A stretch of DNA of 64,000 bases, taken from positions 2,604,001 to 2,668,000 of the forward strand of contig NZ_VFPG01000001.1 of the NCBI RefSeq assembly GCF_006716565.1, given 5' to 3'. The DNA is from Nocardia bhagyanarayanae (GTDB lineage: Bacteria; Actinomycetota; Actinomycetes; Mycobacteriales; Mycobacteriaceae). Of the stretch, positions 26,384 to 33,737 are shown piece after piece. Below the pieces are notes generated by a model. The model saw only the letters and a program-made list of their open reading frames with translations, was not told the DNA's origin and ran no database searches. The first letter of the stretch is position 1, and the number at the start of each line of letters is the position of its first letter. The translations under genes were made by a program, and so were the position numbers.

Positions 26384-26477
26384 GGTCTCAGCCTAATTGG
26401 CCGCCGTCGCGGTGAGACCCGCGTCACGGCGCGCCCCGGGCGGATGGCCCTGGAGTGGCTTCTCTACGCTGTCCCCC

Positions 26478-27623
26478 ATGAGTGAGCTGGGATTCTCCAC
26501 ACGCGCCGTGCACGCCGGATACGATCCCGATCCCCAGACCGGCGCGGTCAACGTGCCCATCTACGCGAGCTCGACCTTCGCCCAGGACGGTGTGGGCGGG
26601 CTGCGCGGCGGCTACGAGTACGCCCGCACCGGCAACCCGACGCGGACGGCGCTGGAAGCGAACCTCGCCGCGCTCGAATCCGGCCGCTACGGAAGGGCTT
26701 TCGCGTCCGGCATGGCCGCGACCGACTGCGCGCTGCGCGCGACGCTGCGCCCTGGCGATCACATCGTCATCCCGGACGACGCCTACGGCGGCACCTTCCG
26801 GCTGATCGACAAGGTGTTCAGCCAGTGGGGCATCGAGCACTCGCCCGCGCACGTGTTCAACACCGACGAGATGCGCGCGGCGATCCGCCCGAACACCAAG
26901 CTCATCTGGGTCGAGACCCCGACCAACCCGCTGCTGAGCATCGGCGACATCCCCGCGCTCGCCGACATCGCGCACGCCGCGGGCGCGAAGCTGGTGGTGG
27001 ACAACACCTTCGCCACCCCGTACCTGCAGCAGCCGCTGCTGCTCGGCGCCGACATCGTGGTGCACTCCACCACCAAGTACCTCGGCGGCCACTCCGACGT
27101 GGTCGGCGGCGCGCTGATCACCGACGACAAGGAACTCGACGCGGCCTTCGCCTTCCTGCAGAACGGCGCGGGCGCGGTGCCCGGCCCGTTCGACGCGTTC
27201 CTCACCATGCGCGGCACCAAGACGCTGGCGGTGCGGATGGAGCGGCACTGCGACAACGCCGAGACCCTCGCCGAATTCCTCGCCAAGCACCCGGCCATCG
27301 CCCAGGTCATCTACCCCGGCCTGCCCGAGCATCCCGGACACGTGGTGGCCGACAAGCAGATGCGCCGGTTCGGCGGCATGATCTCGGTGCGCCTGCACGG
27401 CGGCAAGGAAGCCGCGCTCGACTTCTGCTCGCGCACCAAGGTCTTCACCCTCGCCGAGTCGCTCGGCGGCATCGAATCGCTGATCGAGCATCCCGGCGCC
27501 ATGACGCACGCGTCCACCGAGGGCTCGCTGCTGGAGGTGCCCGCCGATCTGGTGCGGCTCTCGGTCGGCATCGAGGACATCAGCGACCTGCTCGCCGACG
27601 TCGAGCAGGCGCTCGGGAAGTAA
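26478..27623 (+). CDS. metB: Cystathionine gamma-synthase
   Basis: A 381-residue Cys/Met-metabolism PLP enzyme. Substrate and PLP contacts are in YEYARTGNPTRTALE, the SGMAA loop, VVDNTFATPYLQQP, and the PLP lysine in VHSTTKYLGGHSD (about 204). The C-terminal ESLGGIESLIEHPGAMTH is characteristic of gamma-synthase/lyase enzymes. Position and strand match Rv1079 (metB), three backbone genes after cbs. Actinobacterial MetB may also act as cystathionine gamma-lyase, completing reverse transsulfuration with Cbs. ATG 26478; a terminator follows. Confidence 0.93.
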   Translation: MSELGFSTRAVHAGYDPDPQTGAVNVPIYASSTFAQDGVGGLRGGYEYARTGNPTRTALEANLAALESGRYGRAFASGMAATDCALRATLRPGDHIVIPDDAYGGTFRLIDKVFSQWGIEHSPAHVFNTDEMRAAIRPNTKLIWVETPTNPLLSIGDIPALADIAHAAGAKLVVDNTFATPYLQQPLLLGADIVVHSTTKYLGGHSDVVGGALITDDKELDAAFAFLQNGAGAVPGPFDAFLTMRGTKTLAVRMERHCDNAETLAEFLAKHPAIAQVIYPGLPEHPGHVVADKQMRRFGGMISVRLHGGKEAALDFCSRTKVFTLAESLGGIESLIEHPGAMTHASTEGSLLEVPADLVRLSVGIEDISDLLADVEQALGK

Positions 27624-27650
27624 GGACAGAGACAGGGATGGAGACGACGA

Positions 27651-27682
27651 AGCGGCCGCACTCGGGATCGAGTGCGGCCGCT
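27651..27682 (+). terminator. Intrinsic terminator
   Basis: A perfect 14-base stem (AGCGGCCGCACTCG and complement) with a GGAT loop, 27 bases after the metB stop. It could also serve greA, which ends 85 bases away on the other strand. Confidence 0.8.
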
Positions 27683-27766
27683 CGCGTATCTGCCGGGTTT
27701 TCTCGTGGCGGATCCGGTCGGCGACCGGGCCGGTGCCTGCGCGCCGACGGCGGGCGCGCGGCGCGA

Positions 27767-28264
27767 TCAGCCGTGGTACGGCTCGGCGCTGACCAGCGTC
27801 ACCTTCATGGTGTTGCCGTTCGGCAGCGTGTACTCGCGGGTCTCGCCGACCTTCGCGTCGATGAGCGCGCCGCCGAGCGGGGAGTTCGGCGAGTAGGTCT
27901 CCAGGTTGGAGTTGCCGCGCAGGCCCTCTTCGCGGGTGGCGATGAGGAAGGTCTCGGTGTCGGACTCGTCGCCGTCGTAGTAGACCTTCACGACCGAGCC
28001 CGGCAATGCGACGCCGGACTTGGTCGGCGCGACGCCGACCTTGGCGGTGTTCAGCAACTCCTGGAGCTGGCGAATGCGGGCCTCCTGCTGGCCCTGCTCC
28101 TCGCGCGCGGCGTGGTATCCGCCGTTCTCCTTGAGGTCGCCCTCTTCCCGACGTTCGTTGATCTCCGCGGCGATGACCGGACGGTTGGCGATGAGCGCGT
28201 CGAGTTCGCCCTTGAGCCTGTCGTGCGACTCCTGGGTCAGCCAGGTCACGTTCGTCTCGGTCAT
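27767..28264 (-). CDS. greA: Transcription elongation factor GreA
   Basis: A 165-residue factor that enters the RNA polymerase secondary channel and stimulates cleavage of backtracked RNA. The N-terminal coiled coil (about 1-75) has the tip acids in [24 protein letters not shown]. The C-terminal FKBP-like domain (85-165) contains [22 protein letters not shown] and [25 protein letters not shown] 28264 (MTETNVTW) fits the upstream AGGGAG site; a GTG nine bases earlier is also in frame. Matches Rv1080c. A long structured leader precedes it. Confidence 0.95.
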   Translation of the reverse strand: MTETNVTWLTQESHDRLKGELDALIANRPVIAAEINERREEGDLKENGGYHAAREEQGQQEARIRQLQELLNTAKVGVAPTKSGVALPGSVVKVYYDGDESDTETFLIATREEGLRGNSNLETYSPNSPLGGALIDAKVGETREYTLPNGNTMKVTLVSAEPYHG

Positions 28265-28587
28265 CTCGATCACTCCCTAGTAGTTGTTCCCGGCGGGCCG
28301 GGATTCCCTGATGCACTGCTGCATTACCCACCTTGGGGCGGGCATGCACCAGCCGACGGCTAGAGCGATCCCCGGGGGTTGGTTCCACGGACCCCAACAG
28401 GACGTTCCGGGCAAACCCGAAAACCCGGAACGTGCAGCGCTGGCCGCCAATGCAGCAAACACGGCTCCGGGGTGCGGAACCGTGTATCACGCCATTTTAG
28501 CATGAATCACAAACATGCAGGTCGGAGTTTGTTTTGTCGGCGTCGCACCGCCGTTTCGCTTCCGAATGGGCCTATCTGGGCGGGCGA
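28265..28587 (-). promoter_or_regulatory. Structured leader of greA
   Basis: About 320 bases without a gene. On the minus strand a TAAAAT -10-like box (28499-28494) would start RNA near 28487. A 10-base 5' hairpin follows (28484-28460, arms CACGGTTCCG and CGGAGCCGTG, one G-U pair). A second perfect 10-base stem lies at 28433-28402 (arms ACGTTCCGGG and complement, 12-base loop). The 5' UTR would be about 220 nt. Either hairpin could instead terminate the upstream DUF4307 transcript. Confidence 0.4.
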
Positions 28588-29052
28588 TCAGCCCGCGCGC
28601 AGGTACCCGGGAACGTGCTCGCTGCACCCGTAGACGTCGCCCGCGGCGGGTCGTGCGGACGAGCGAACCGTGGTGGTGACTTCGACGGTGCCGCTCGGCG
28701 ACGGCGGGATCAGCACCTCGCGGCGGCCCACCTCGGCGGTGTCCCGGTCCATCGCGCGCACGAAGCAGACCACCGGTTCGCCGGGCTCGGCGCGGGTGAC
28801 CTTGAGCCGGACGGTGATGGTCGAGTCGTCGACGATCGTGTAACCGAGCTGCTCGGCCTCGATCTCCTTCGGCCCGAACTTCTGGAATCCGAGGAACGCG
28901 ACGCCCAAGCCCGCGGCGACCACGACGACGCCGGAGATCAGCGCCAGTCTGCGGCGCGGCGTCCGCGGTTTCGTCCCGTAGCGGTCGGCGTGTCGCGCTG
29001 CCTGGTCGGCGGCCGAGTCGCCGCTGCTCGCGGGCGTCGGATCGCTCGTCAC
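28588..29052 (-). CDS. DUF4307 membrane protein
   Basis: A 154-residue single-pass protein. The cytosolic N-terminus (about 1-37) contains [12 protein letters not shown], one transmembrane helix follows ([22 protein letters not shown]), then an extracytoplasmic beta domain ([23 protein letters not shown] ... [24 protein letters not shown]) with two cysteines. This is the DUF4307 layout and matches Rv1081c in place and strand. It is divergent from mca, with 100 bases between starts. Function unknown. GTG 29052 is chosen as the first start before the conserved part. Confidence 0.88.
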   Translation of the reverse strand: MTSDPTPASSGDSAADQAARHADRYGTKPRTPRRRLALISGVVVVAAGLGVAFLGFQKFGPKEIEAEQLGYTIVDDSTITVRLKVTRAEPGEPVVCFVRAMDRDTAEVGRREVLIPPSPSGTVEVTTTVRSSARPAAGDVYGCSEHVPGYLRAG

Positions 29053-29152
29053 TGGTCGCTCCCGGGGGGTACGTCGGAACAAAAGACGGTCGAATGGAAC
29101 TATAGGGAACGAAGACCCGACACCCGCGACCGAGAGCGATGGTGAACGAGAC

Positions 29153-30037
29153 GTGAGTGGCCTTCGCCTCATGGCGGTGCACGCCCACCCAGACGACGAA
29201 TCCAGCAAGGGTGCCGCGACGACCGCCCGATACGCCGACGAGGGCCACGAGGTCCTGGTCGTGACGTTGACCGGCGGCGAACGCGGCAGCATCCTCAACC
29301 CCGCGATGGACACACCCGGGGTGCTGGAGCGCATCGATGAGATCCGTCGCGAGGAGATGGCGGCCGCGGCCCGCGCGCTCGGCGTGCGCCAGACCTGGCT
29401 CGGTTTCGTCGACTCCGGCCTGCCCGAGGGCGACCCGCTGCCGCCGCTGCCCGAGGGCTGCTTCGCGCTGGTTCCGCTGGAGGAGGCGACCGAGGCGTTG
29501 GTCCGTGTGGTGCGCGAGTTCCGCCCGCACGTGATGACCACGTACGACGAGACCGGCGGCTACCCGCATCCCGACCACATCCGCTGCCACCAGGTGTCGG
29601 TGGCCGCGTTCGAGGCGGCGGGCGATCCGGAGCGCTTCCCCGACGCGGGCGAGCCGTGGACGCCGCTCAAGCTCTACTACGACCACGGGTTCAGCATGAA
29701 GCGGCTGGAGCTGTTCGCCGCCGAGTACGAGCGGATGGGCGAGCCCTTCCCGTTGCAGGAGTGGCTGGACCGCATCCGCGCGTACGCGGTGGAGCGCGGC
29801 GACGTGATGTCGCGGGTCACCACCCAGATCGAGTGCGGCAAGTACTTCCCGCAGCGGGACGACGCGCTGCGCGCGCACGCCACCCAGATCGATCCGAACG
29901 GCGCGTTCTTCGCGATTCCGCTGGAGATGCAGCAGCGGCTGTGGCCGACCGAGGAGTTCGAGCTGGCCAAGACCCGCGTGCGCACCGCCATCCCGGAGAA
30001 CGACTTGTTCGCGGGTATCGAGGACGCGACCCGGTGA
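29153..30037 (+). CDS. mca: Mycothiol S-conjugate amidase
   Basis: A 294-residue zinc amidase of the LmbE/MshB family that cleaves mycothiol S-conjugates into mercapturic acids and glucosaminyl-inositol during detoxification. The zinc motif [18 protein letters not shown] (about 8-25) and the metal histidine in [16 protein letters not shown] (about 131-146) are present. The tail with [23 protein letters not shown] and [18 protein letters not shown] marks Mca rather than MshB. GTG 29153. Its TGA shares one base with the next ATG. Matches Rv1082. Confidence 0.94.
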   Translation: MSGLRLMAVHAHPDDESSKGAATTARYADEGHEVLVVTLTGGERGSILNPAMDTPGVLERIDEIRREEMAAAARALGVRQTWLGFVDSGLPEGDPLPPLPEGCFALVPLEEATEALVRVVREFRPHVMTTYDETGGYPHPDHIRCHQVSVAAFEAAGDPERFPDAGEPWTPLKLYYDHGFSMKRLELFAAEYERMGEPFPLQEWLDRIRAYAVERGDVMSRVTTQIECGKYFPQRDDALRAHATQIDPNGAFFAIPLEMQQRLWPTEEFELAKTRVRTAIPENDLFAGIEDATR

Positions 30038-30312
30038 TGTTGGTACTACTCGCGCAAACCCCGAACACTCCGACGGGCCCCGAATTCGGCAAGGCATCGC
30101 CGCTGGGTCTTGCCATCGTTCTGCTGCTGCTCGCGGGCACCTTCCTGCTGGTGCGCTCGATGAACCGGCACCTGAAGAACCTGCCGCCGACCTTCGAGCC
30201 CGAGCATCCGGAACCGGATCAGCAGGCCGACGAAGGGACCGACCACGGCGCCGTGCAGCGCGCCGACGGGCCCGACGACGCGGGGGCCGAGGGTCGACCG
30301 CAGACCGGTTGA
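30037..30312 (+). CDS. Small membrane protein coupled to mca
   Basis: A 91-residue protein with one hydrophobic segment (SPLGLAIVLLLLAGTFLLVRSMNRHLKNLPPTF, about 22-54) and an acidic, Asp/Glu-rich cytosolic tail. Its ATG overlaps the mca stop (TGATG), so translation is coupled. It corresponds in position to Rv1083. Function unknown; perhaps linked to mycothiol-conjugate export, by context only. Confidence 0.82.
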   Translation: MLVLLAQTPNTPTGPEFGKASPLGLAIVLLLLAGTFLLVRSMNRHLKNLPPTFEPEHPEPDQQADEGTDHGAVQRADGPDDAGAEGRPQTG

Positions 30313-30666
30313 GCACCGTTGCCGCGGTAGCGTGATGCGCTTACCGGCCGGTGATTTCGACTTCCACACGGCGCGTTGTCGAGTGGGCTGACACTCGGCG
30401 CGAGTGCCGAGTTGGTCACAGCTCGGGCCGGAACCGGTTCCAGATCCGCCTACCCGGCTGTCGGCGTTGCGATCGCCAATTCTCTTGGCGCGCAAGGCTT
30501 TTACCTGCATGGGGAGATGCTGTCGAAGCCGCGGATTCGCGATTGTCCGCCGGGCGCAAGCGTTTTCGCCGTGCTGCGGGGCGGGTGCGTGCCCCGCTGC
30601 GTCGGCCGACACGTGTCAGCCGGTCGTGCTATCAATGCTCCAACTCCGCTCGACCGAAGGATGCCC
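30313..30666. other. Intergenic with one hairpin
   Basis: About 350 bases. A 7-base stem (ACTCGGC ... GCCGAGT, 30391-30411) lies 80 bases after the preceding gene and could terminate it. Nothing else is recognisable. This is the left junction of the accessory region at 30.6-40 kb. Confidence 0.4.
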
Positions 30667-31230
30667 ATGGACACTCTGATCGGCCACATCGACCGCGCTC
30701 TCGACATGACCGGCGCCATCGTCGCCGCAGTCGACGACGACCTGCTCGCCGCGCCGACACCGTGCAGCGACTGGGATGTGCGGGCGGTGCTGAACCACAC
30801 GGTGGGCGGGATGCACACTTTCGCGGCCGCGCTGAGTGGGAACGATCCGCGGGGTGCGCGCGGCGACGACTGGCTGGGCGGTGACCCGCAGGGCGCGTAC
30901 GCGGCCGCGGCCGAGGTGGATCGCGCCGCGTGGCGCAGGCCCGACGTGCCTACCGCGACGGTGAACCTCGGGCTCGGCCCGACGCCGGGACCGGCCGCCG
31001 CGATGATCCACCTCACCGAGGTGGTGGTGCACGGCGTGGACATCGCCTTGGCGATCGACCGCCCCGATCTGGCCGACGACGCGCTGTGCGCCCAGATGCT
31101 CGAGACGATGCGCGGCATGGGTGGCATCGACGTCTACCGCACGCCGGGGATCTACGACGCCGAGGTGTCGATTCCGGACGACGCCCCGCCGCACCGCAAA
31201 CTGCTGGCCTACACCGGCCGCAAGTGGTGA
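30667..31230 (+). CDS. DinB-fold TIGR03086-like protein
   Basis: A 187-residue protein of the mycothiol-dependent isomerase/DinB superfamily. N-terminal metal motif TPCSDWDVRAVLNHTVGGMH (about 30-49), central LGPTPGPAAAMIHLTEVVVHGVDIALAIDRPD, and the C-terminal APPHRKLLAYTGRK are typical of the actinobacterial TIGR03086 group. Catalysis is uncertain. ATG 30667 has a GAAGG site six bases ahead; ATG 30661 is possible. The 3' end overlaps the convergent GtrA gene by 22 bases. Confidence 0.82.
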   Translation: MDTLIGHIDRALDMTGAIVAAVDDDLLAAPTPCSDWDVRAVLNHTVGGMHTFAAALSGNDPRGARGDDWLGGDPQGAYAAAAEVDRAAWRRPDVPTATVNLGLGPTPGPAAAMIHLTEVVVHGVDIALAIDRPDLADDALCAQMLETMRGMGGIDVYRTPGIYDAEVSIPDDAPPHRKLLAYTGRKW

Positions 31231-31817
31231 AACGCGGTCGCGAATGACACGGCGCCCCGCTCCGTCCGGTGCGTGGCGAGCCGACGTGGGCACCCCGGCT
31301 CGGCGCTGACGTCACCTCGGGGTTGCCGAAGCGGCCGGAGTCCAGGCCACTGCTCGCGCGGCACCGACAGCGATGGCTCGTCGGAATCGACCCTGTCCGG
31401 AAAGACGAAGCCGCGCAGCGCGAGAAAGCGCATGCCGCCGACCGCCGCCATGATGGCGATCACGGCGCCCGCCTGCGCGATCTCGCCGAGACCGGGTGCC
31501 ATGAACTCGAGACCGGCCAGCGCCGCCGTGGAGATCAGCAGGCCGATCAGCGCGAGCCCGCCGCCTTCCCACTGCGCGGTGAACCAGCCGACCCGTCCGG
31601 CCGCGTGGAAGGTGAGCTGCCGGTGCAGTTCGTTCGCGATGACCGTGCTGACGATCGAGCCCGCGATATTGGCGACCAGCGGTCCGAACCCGTTCATGGC
31701 CATGAACAGCAGGGCGTAGGCGATATTGCTGGAACCGCCGACCAGGGCGAAGCGGATCAGCTGGGCCCAGACGTGATCACCGCGCAGGAACCGGGTCGCG
31801 AGGGCGAGCCATTCCAT
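31209..31817 (-). CDS. GtrA family membrane protein
   Basis: A 202-residue protein whose residues about 20-140 carry four hydrophobic segments of the GtrA family (LIRFALVGGSSNIAYALLFMAMN, GSIVSTVIANELHRQLTFH, GGGLALIGLLISTAALAGLEF, AVIAIMAAVGGMRFLALRGFVFPD). GtrA proteins help flip or transfer lipid-linked sugars for surface polysaccharides. The last 55 residues are outside the family and overlap the neighbour's 3' end, so the original stop was perhaps lost. The frame continues upstream into a fossil ABC-ATPase start, and a GTG at 31928 could give a fused product. Confidence 0.78.
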   Translation of the reverse strand: MEWLALATRFLRGDHVWAQLIRFALVGGSSNIAYALLFMAMNGFGPLVANIAGSIVSTVIANELHRQLTFHAAGRVGWFTAQWEGGGLALIGLLISTAALAGLEFMAPGLGEIAQAGAVIAIMAAVGGMRFLALRGFVFPDRVDSDEPSLSVPREQWPGLRPLRQPRGDVSAEPGCPRRLATHRTERGAVSFATAFHHLRPV

Positions 31818-31928
31818 GAACGGCACCGGACGGCGGCCCGCGCCGATATCCAGATCGATGCCAACGTGAATCATATTGTCCCCGTAGATCTTTCGCAGCC
31901 CCGAAGCCGCAACCGCTGTGCTGTTCAC
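31818..31928 (-). pseudogene. 5' fragment of an ABC exporter ATPase gene
   Basis: The frame from GTG 31928 reads ASGLRKIYGDNMIHVGIDLDIGAG, closely matching the first 30 residues of the intact ABC ATPase at 37.6-38.6 kb (VSGLRKAYGDKVVLDGIDLDVRAG). The DNA is also about three-quarters identical. It stops before the Walker A motif, where sequence joins the GtrA gene in frame. It looks like a duplicated gene start left by recombination. Confidence 0.7.
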
Positions 31929-31961
31929 AGGAACACTGTCGCGGTCCCCGCTGATACCGCC

Positions 31962-31990
31962 CTGACGCCGAACTGACATGCCGACTGACA
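31962..31990 (-). promoter_or_regulatory. SARP direct repeats, fossil promoter
   Basis: On the minus strand TGTCAG, TGTCAG and CGTCAG begin 12 and 11 bases apart, the same order and spacing as the three start-proximal intervals before the intact ABC ATPase gene. It sits 34 bases upstream of the fossil ABC start. Confidence 0.55.
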
Positions 31991-32113
31991 CAGTGTTCGG
32001 CCTGGTCCCGCGCCGGACGTTCGGCGAGCGCGGACGAAGACCCGGAGGTTGCGGCTCTCGGCGACCGGCCAGGAAAGCGGTCCGCTACCGCTTCGGCGGT
32101 GTCGATCGGCGGC

Positions 32114-32308
32114 TCAGGACTCGTCGAGGTGAAGTGCTCCGGACGGGCAGGCATCCAAGGCCTCCCGCAGCGCCGAGTGATCCTGTTGCGGGCGCGGATC
32201 GAGCAACCGCACCCTGCCGTCGTCATAGTCCTGATCGAAGATCGCGGGCGCGAGGAGAGCGCACATACCCGCGCCGATGCAGCGCTCCCGATCCACCGAG
32301 ATTCGCAT
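32114..32308 (-). CDS. Ferredoxin, [3Fe-4S]/[4Fe-4S] type
   Basis: A 64-residue electron carrier. Cluster ligands lie in RCIGAGMC (about 9-16) and ACPSGAL (about 53). The CxxxxxC spacing is typical of the small ferredoxins that feed actinobacterial P450s. It follows the P450 gene by 11 bases, preceded by AAGGGAG at good distance from ATG 32308 (an ATG six bases earlier has no room for a site). It surely delivers electrons to that P450; the reductase is not nearby. Confidence 0.9.
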   Translation of the reverse strand: MRISVDRERCIGAGMCALLAPAIFDQDYDDGRVRLLDPRPQQDHSALREALDACPSGALHLDES

Positions 32309-32319
32309 TCCCATCTCCC

Positions 32320-33543
32320 TTACGAGGCCGTCGTCCAGGTGACCGGCAGTTCGTGGACGCCGTAGATGTTCATGTCGGTCCGGAGCCTCACCTCCTCGGC
32401 GGGGATGGCGAGCTCGAGCGTCGGGAAGCGACGCAGCAGTCCCGCGAAACCGGCGCGCATCTCGATGCGGGCCAGTTGCTGGCCGAGGCACGTGTGGATG
32501 CCGTGGCCGAAGGCCAGACGACCACGGGCCTCGCGGCGGATGTCCAGGGCGTCGGGGTTGTCGAAGCGCTCGGGGTCGCGGTTGGCGGCCAGCAGCGAGA
32601 CGACGACGGTCGATCCCTTGGCGATCGTCTCGCCGCCGATTTCGATGTCGTCGGTCGCGTAGCGATAGAAGATGTCGGCGACGGACAGGAAACGCAGGAG
32701 TTCCTCGACGGCGTCGGGCACAAGATCCGGGTTCGCGCGCAGCTCGGCCAGCTGCTCGGGGTGTTCCAGGAGCGCGAAGGTGCCGAGTCCGAGCATGTTG
32801 GCGGTGGTCTCGTGGCCCGCGAGCAGCAGCAGGAAGGCGATGCCGGTCAGCTCCTCGACGCTGAGTTCGTCGTGGCGTGCCAGGTCGGACAGTATGTCGT
32901 CGCCGGGTTCGGCGCGCTTGCGGACGACGAGTTCGGCGAGGTAGGTGGTCATCGCGCCGTACGCGGCCATCTTCTCCTCGAGCGGCTGGTCCTTGACCAA
33001 GAACTTGGCGGAGTTGACCTGGAAGGTGGCCCGATCCGCGTAGGGGACGCCGAGCATTTCGCAGATCACCAGGGACGGCACCGGCAGCGCGAACTCCTCG
33101 ACCAGGTCGACCGGCGGGGTCATCCGCGCCATCTCGTCCAATCGCCGCTCGGCGACGTCGATGATGTGCTCTTCGAGCTGCTTCATGCGTTTGACGGTGA
33201 AGGCGCCGGTGAGCATGCGCCGCAGCCGGGTGTGGTCCGGCGGGTCCATGGCGATGAACAAGCCGGGAATCTGCGGGGACGGTTCGGTGGCGACGGGCAT
33301 GCCGGGCGTCTCGTACGGCACGTGCAGGACGCCGATGTCCTGGCGCGAGCTGAACCTGGTGTCGGCCATGACTTGGCGGACCGCGTCGTATCCGGTGACG
33401 AACCAGCCCTGGTGACCGTCGGGGAAGACCAGCGGACTGACCGGGCGAGCGTCGCGCAGCCGGGTGATCTCGCTGGGCGGGGCGAACGGGCCCGCATCGC
33501 GTTCCATGGGGAGGCCGTGCGGGATGGGAACCGTGCCACTCAT
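32320..33543 (-). CDS. Cytochrome P450, CYP105-like
   Basis: A 407-residue soluble monooxygenase. I-helix oxygen motif LLLAGHETTANML (about 239-251), K-helix ExxR in EELLRFLS (about 283), haem-binding loop LAFGHGIHTCLGQQLAR with Cys about 352. The sequence style and the paired ferredoxin resemble CYP105 enzymes that hydroxylate diverse natural products and xenobiotics. ATG 33543 (MSGTVPIPHG) has a GAAAGG site; the open frame upstream contains the repeats. The promoter carries three 11-base-spaced TGTCAG/TGACAG repeats, so the SARP next door is the likely activator. Confidence 0.92.
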   Translation of the reverse strand: MSGTVPIPHGLPMERDAGPFAPPSEITRLRDARPVSPLVFPDGHQGWFVTGYDAVRQVMADTRFSSRQDIGVLHVPYETPGMPVATEPSPQIPGLFIAMDPPDHTRLRRMLTGAFTVKRMKQLEEHIIDVAERRLDEMARMTPPVDLVEEFALPVPSLVICEMLGVPYADRATFQVNSAKFLVKDQPLEEKMAAYGAMTTYLAELVVRKRAEPGDDILSDLARHDELSVEELTGIAFLLLLAGHETTANMLGLGTFALLEHPEQLAELRANPDLVPDAVEELLRFLSVADIFYRYATDDIEIGGETIAKGSTVVVSLLAANRDPERFDNPDALDIRREARGRLAFGHGIHTCLGQQLARIEMRAGFAGLLRRFPTLELAIPAEEVRLRTDMNIYGVHELPVTWTTAS

Positions 33544-33590
33544 CGGATTGCCTTTCGTTTCGGTTGTCCAGACCACGGTCGCCGAGGGAC

Positions 33591-33627
33591 CTGTCATGCG
33601 ACTGACACGGCTCTGACACCGGAGACA
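33591..33627 (-). promoter_or_regulatory. SARP direct repeats upstream of the P450 gene
   Basis: Minus-strand heptamer-like repeats TGTCAGA, TGTCAGT and TGACAGG start exactly 11 bases apart (plus-strand positions 33613, 33602, 33591), with a fourth weaker TGTCTCC nine bases further out. They end 48 bases before the P450 ATG, at -35 distance, the usual geometry for SARP activators. Confidence 0.62.
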
Positions 33628-33737
33628 CGGGTCACCAGGCCCCATGCGACTCCGGACCGAACACCCCGAATCGTGCGATGACAAGGCGAAATTCGGCGGC
33701 CGGACGTCCGCCGAGGGCCCATGGCAAGATCAGCCGG

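Noticed and set aside
26424..28490. A 688-codon minus-strand frame over metB
   Set aside because: Antisense to metB and out of frame with greA; no domains.
31978..33681. A 567-codon plus-strand frame over the P450
   Set aside because: Antisense shadow of the P450, whose haem and I-helix motifs are intact.
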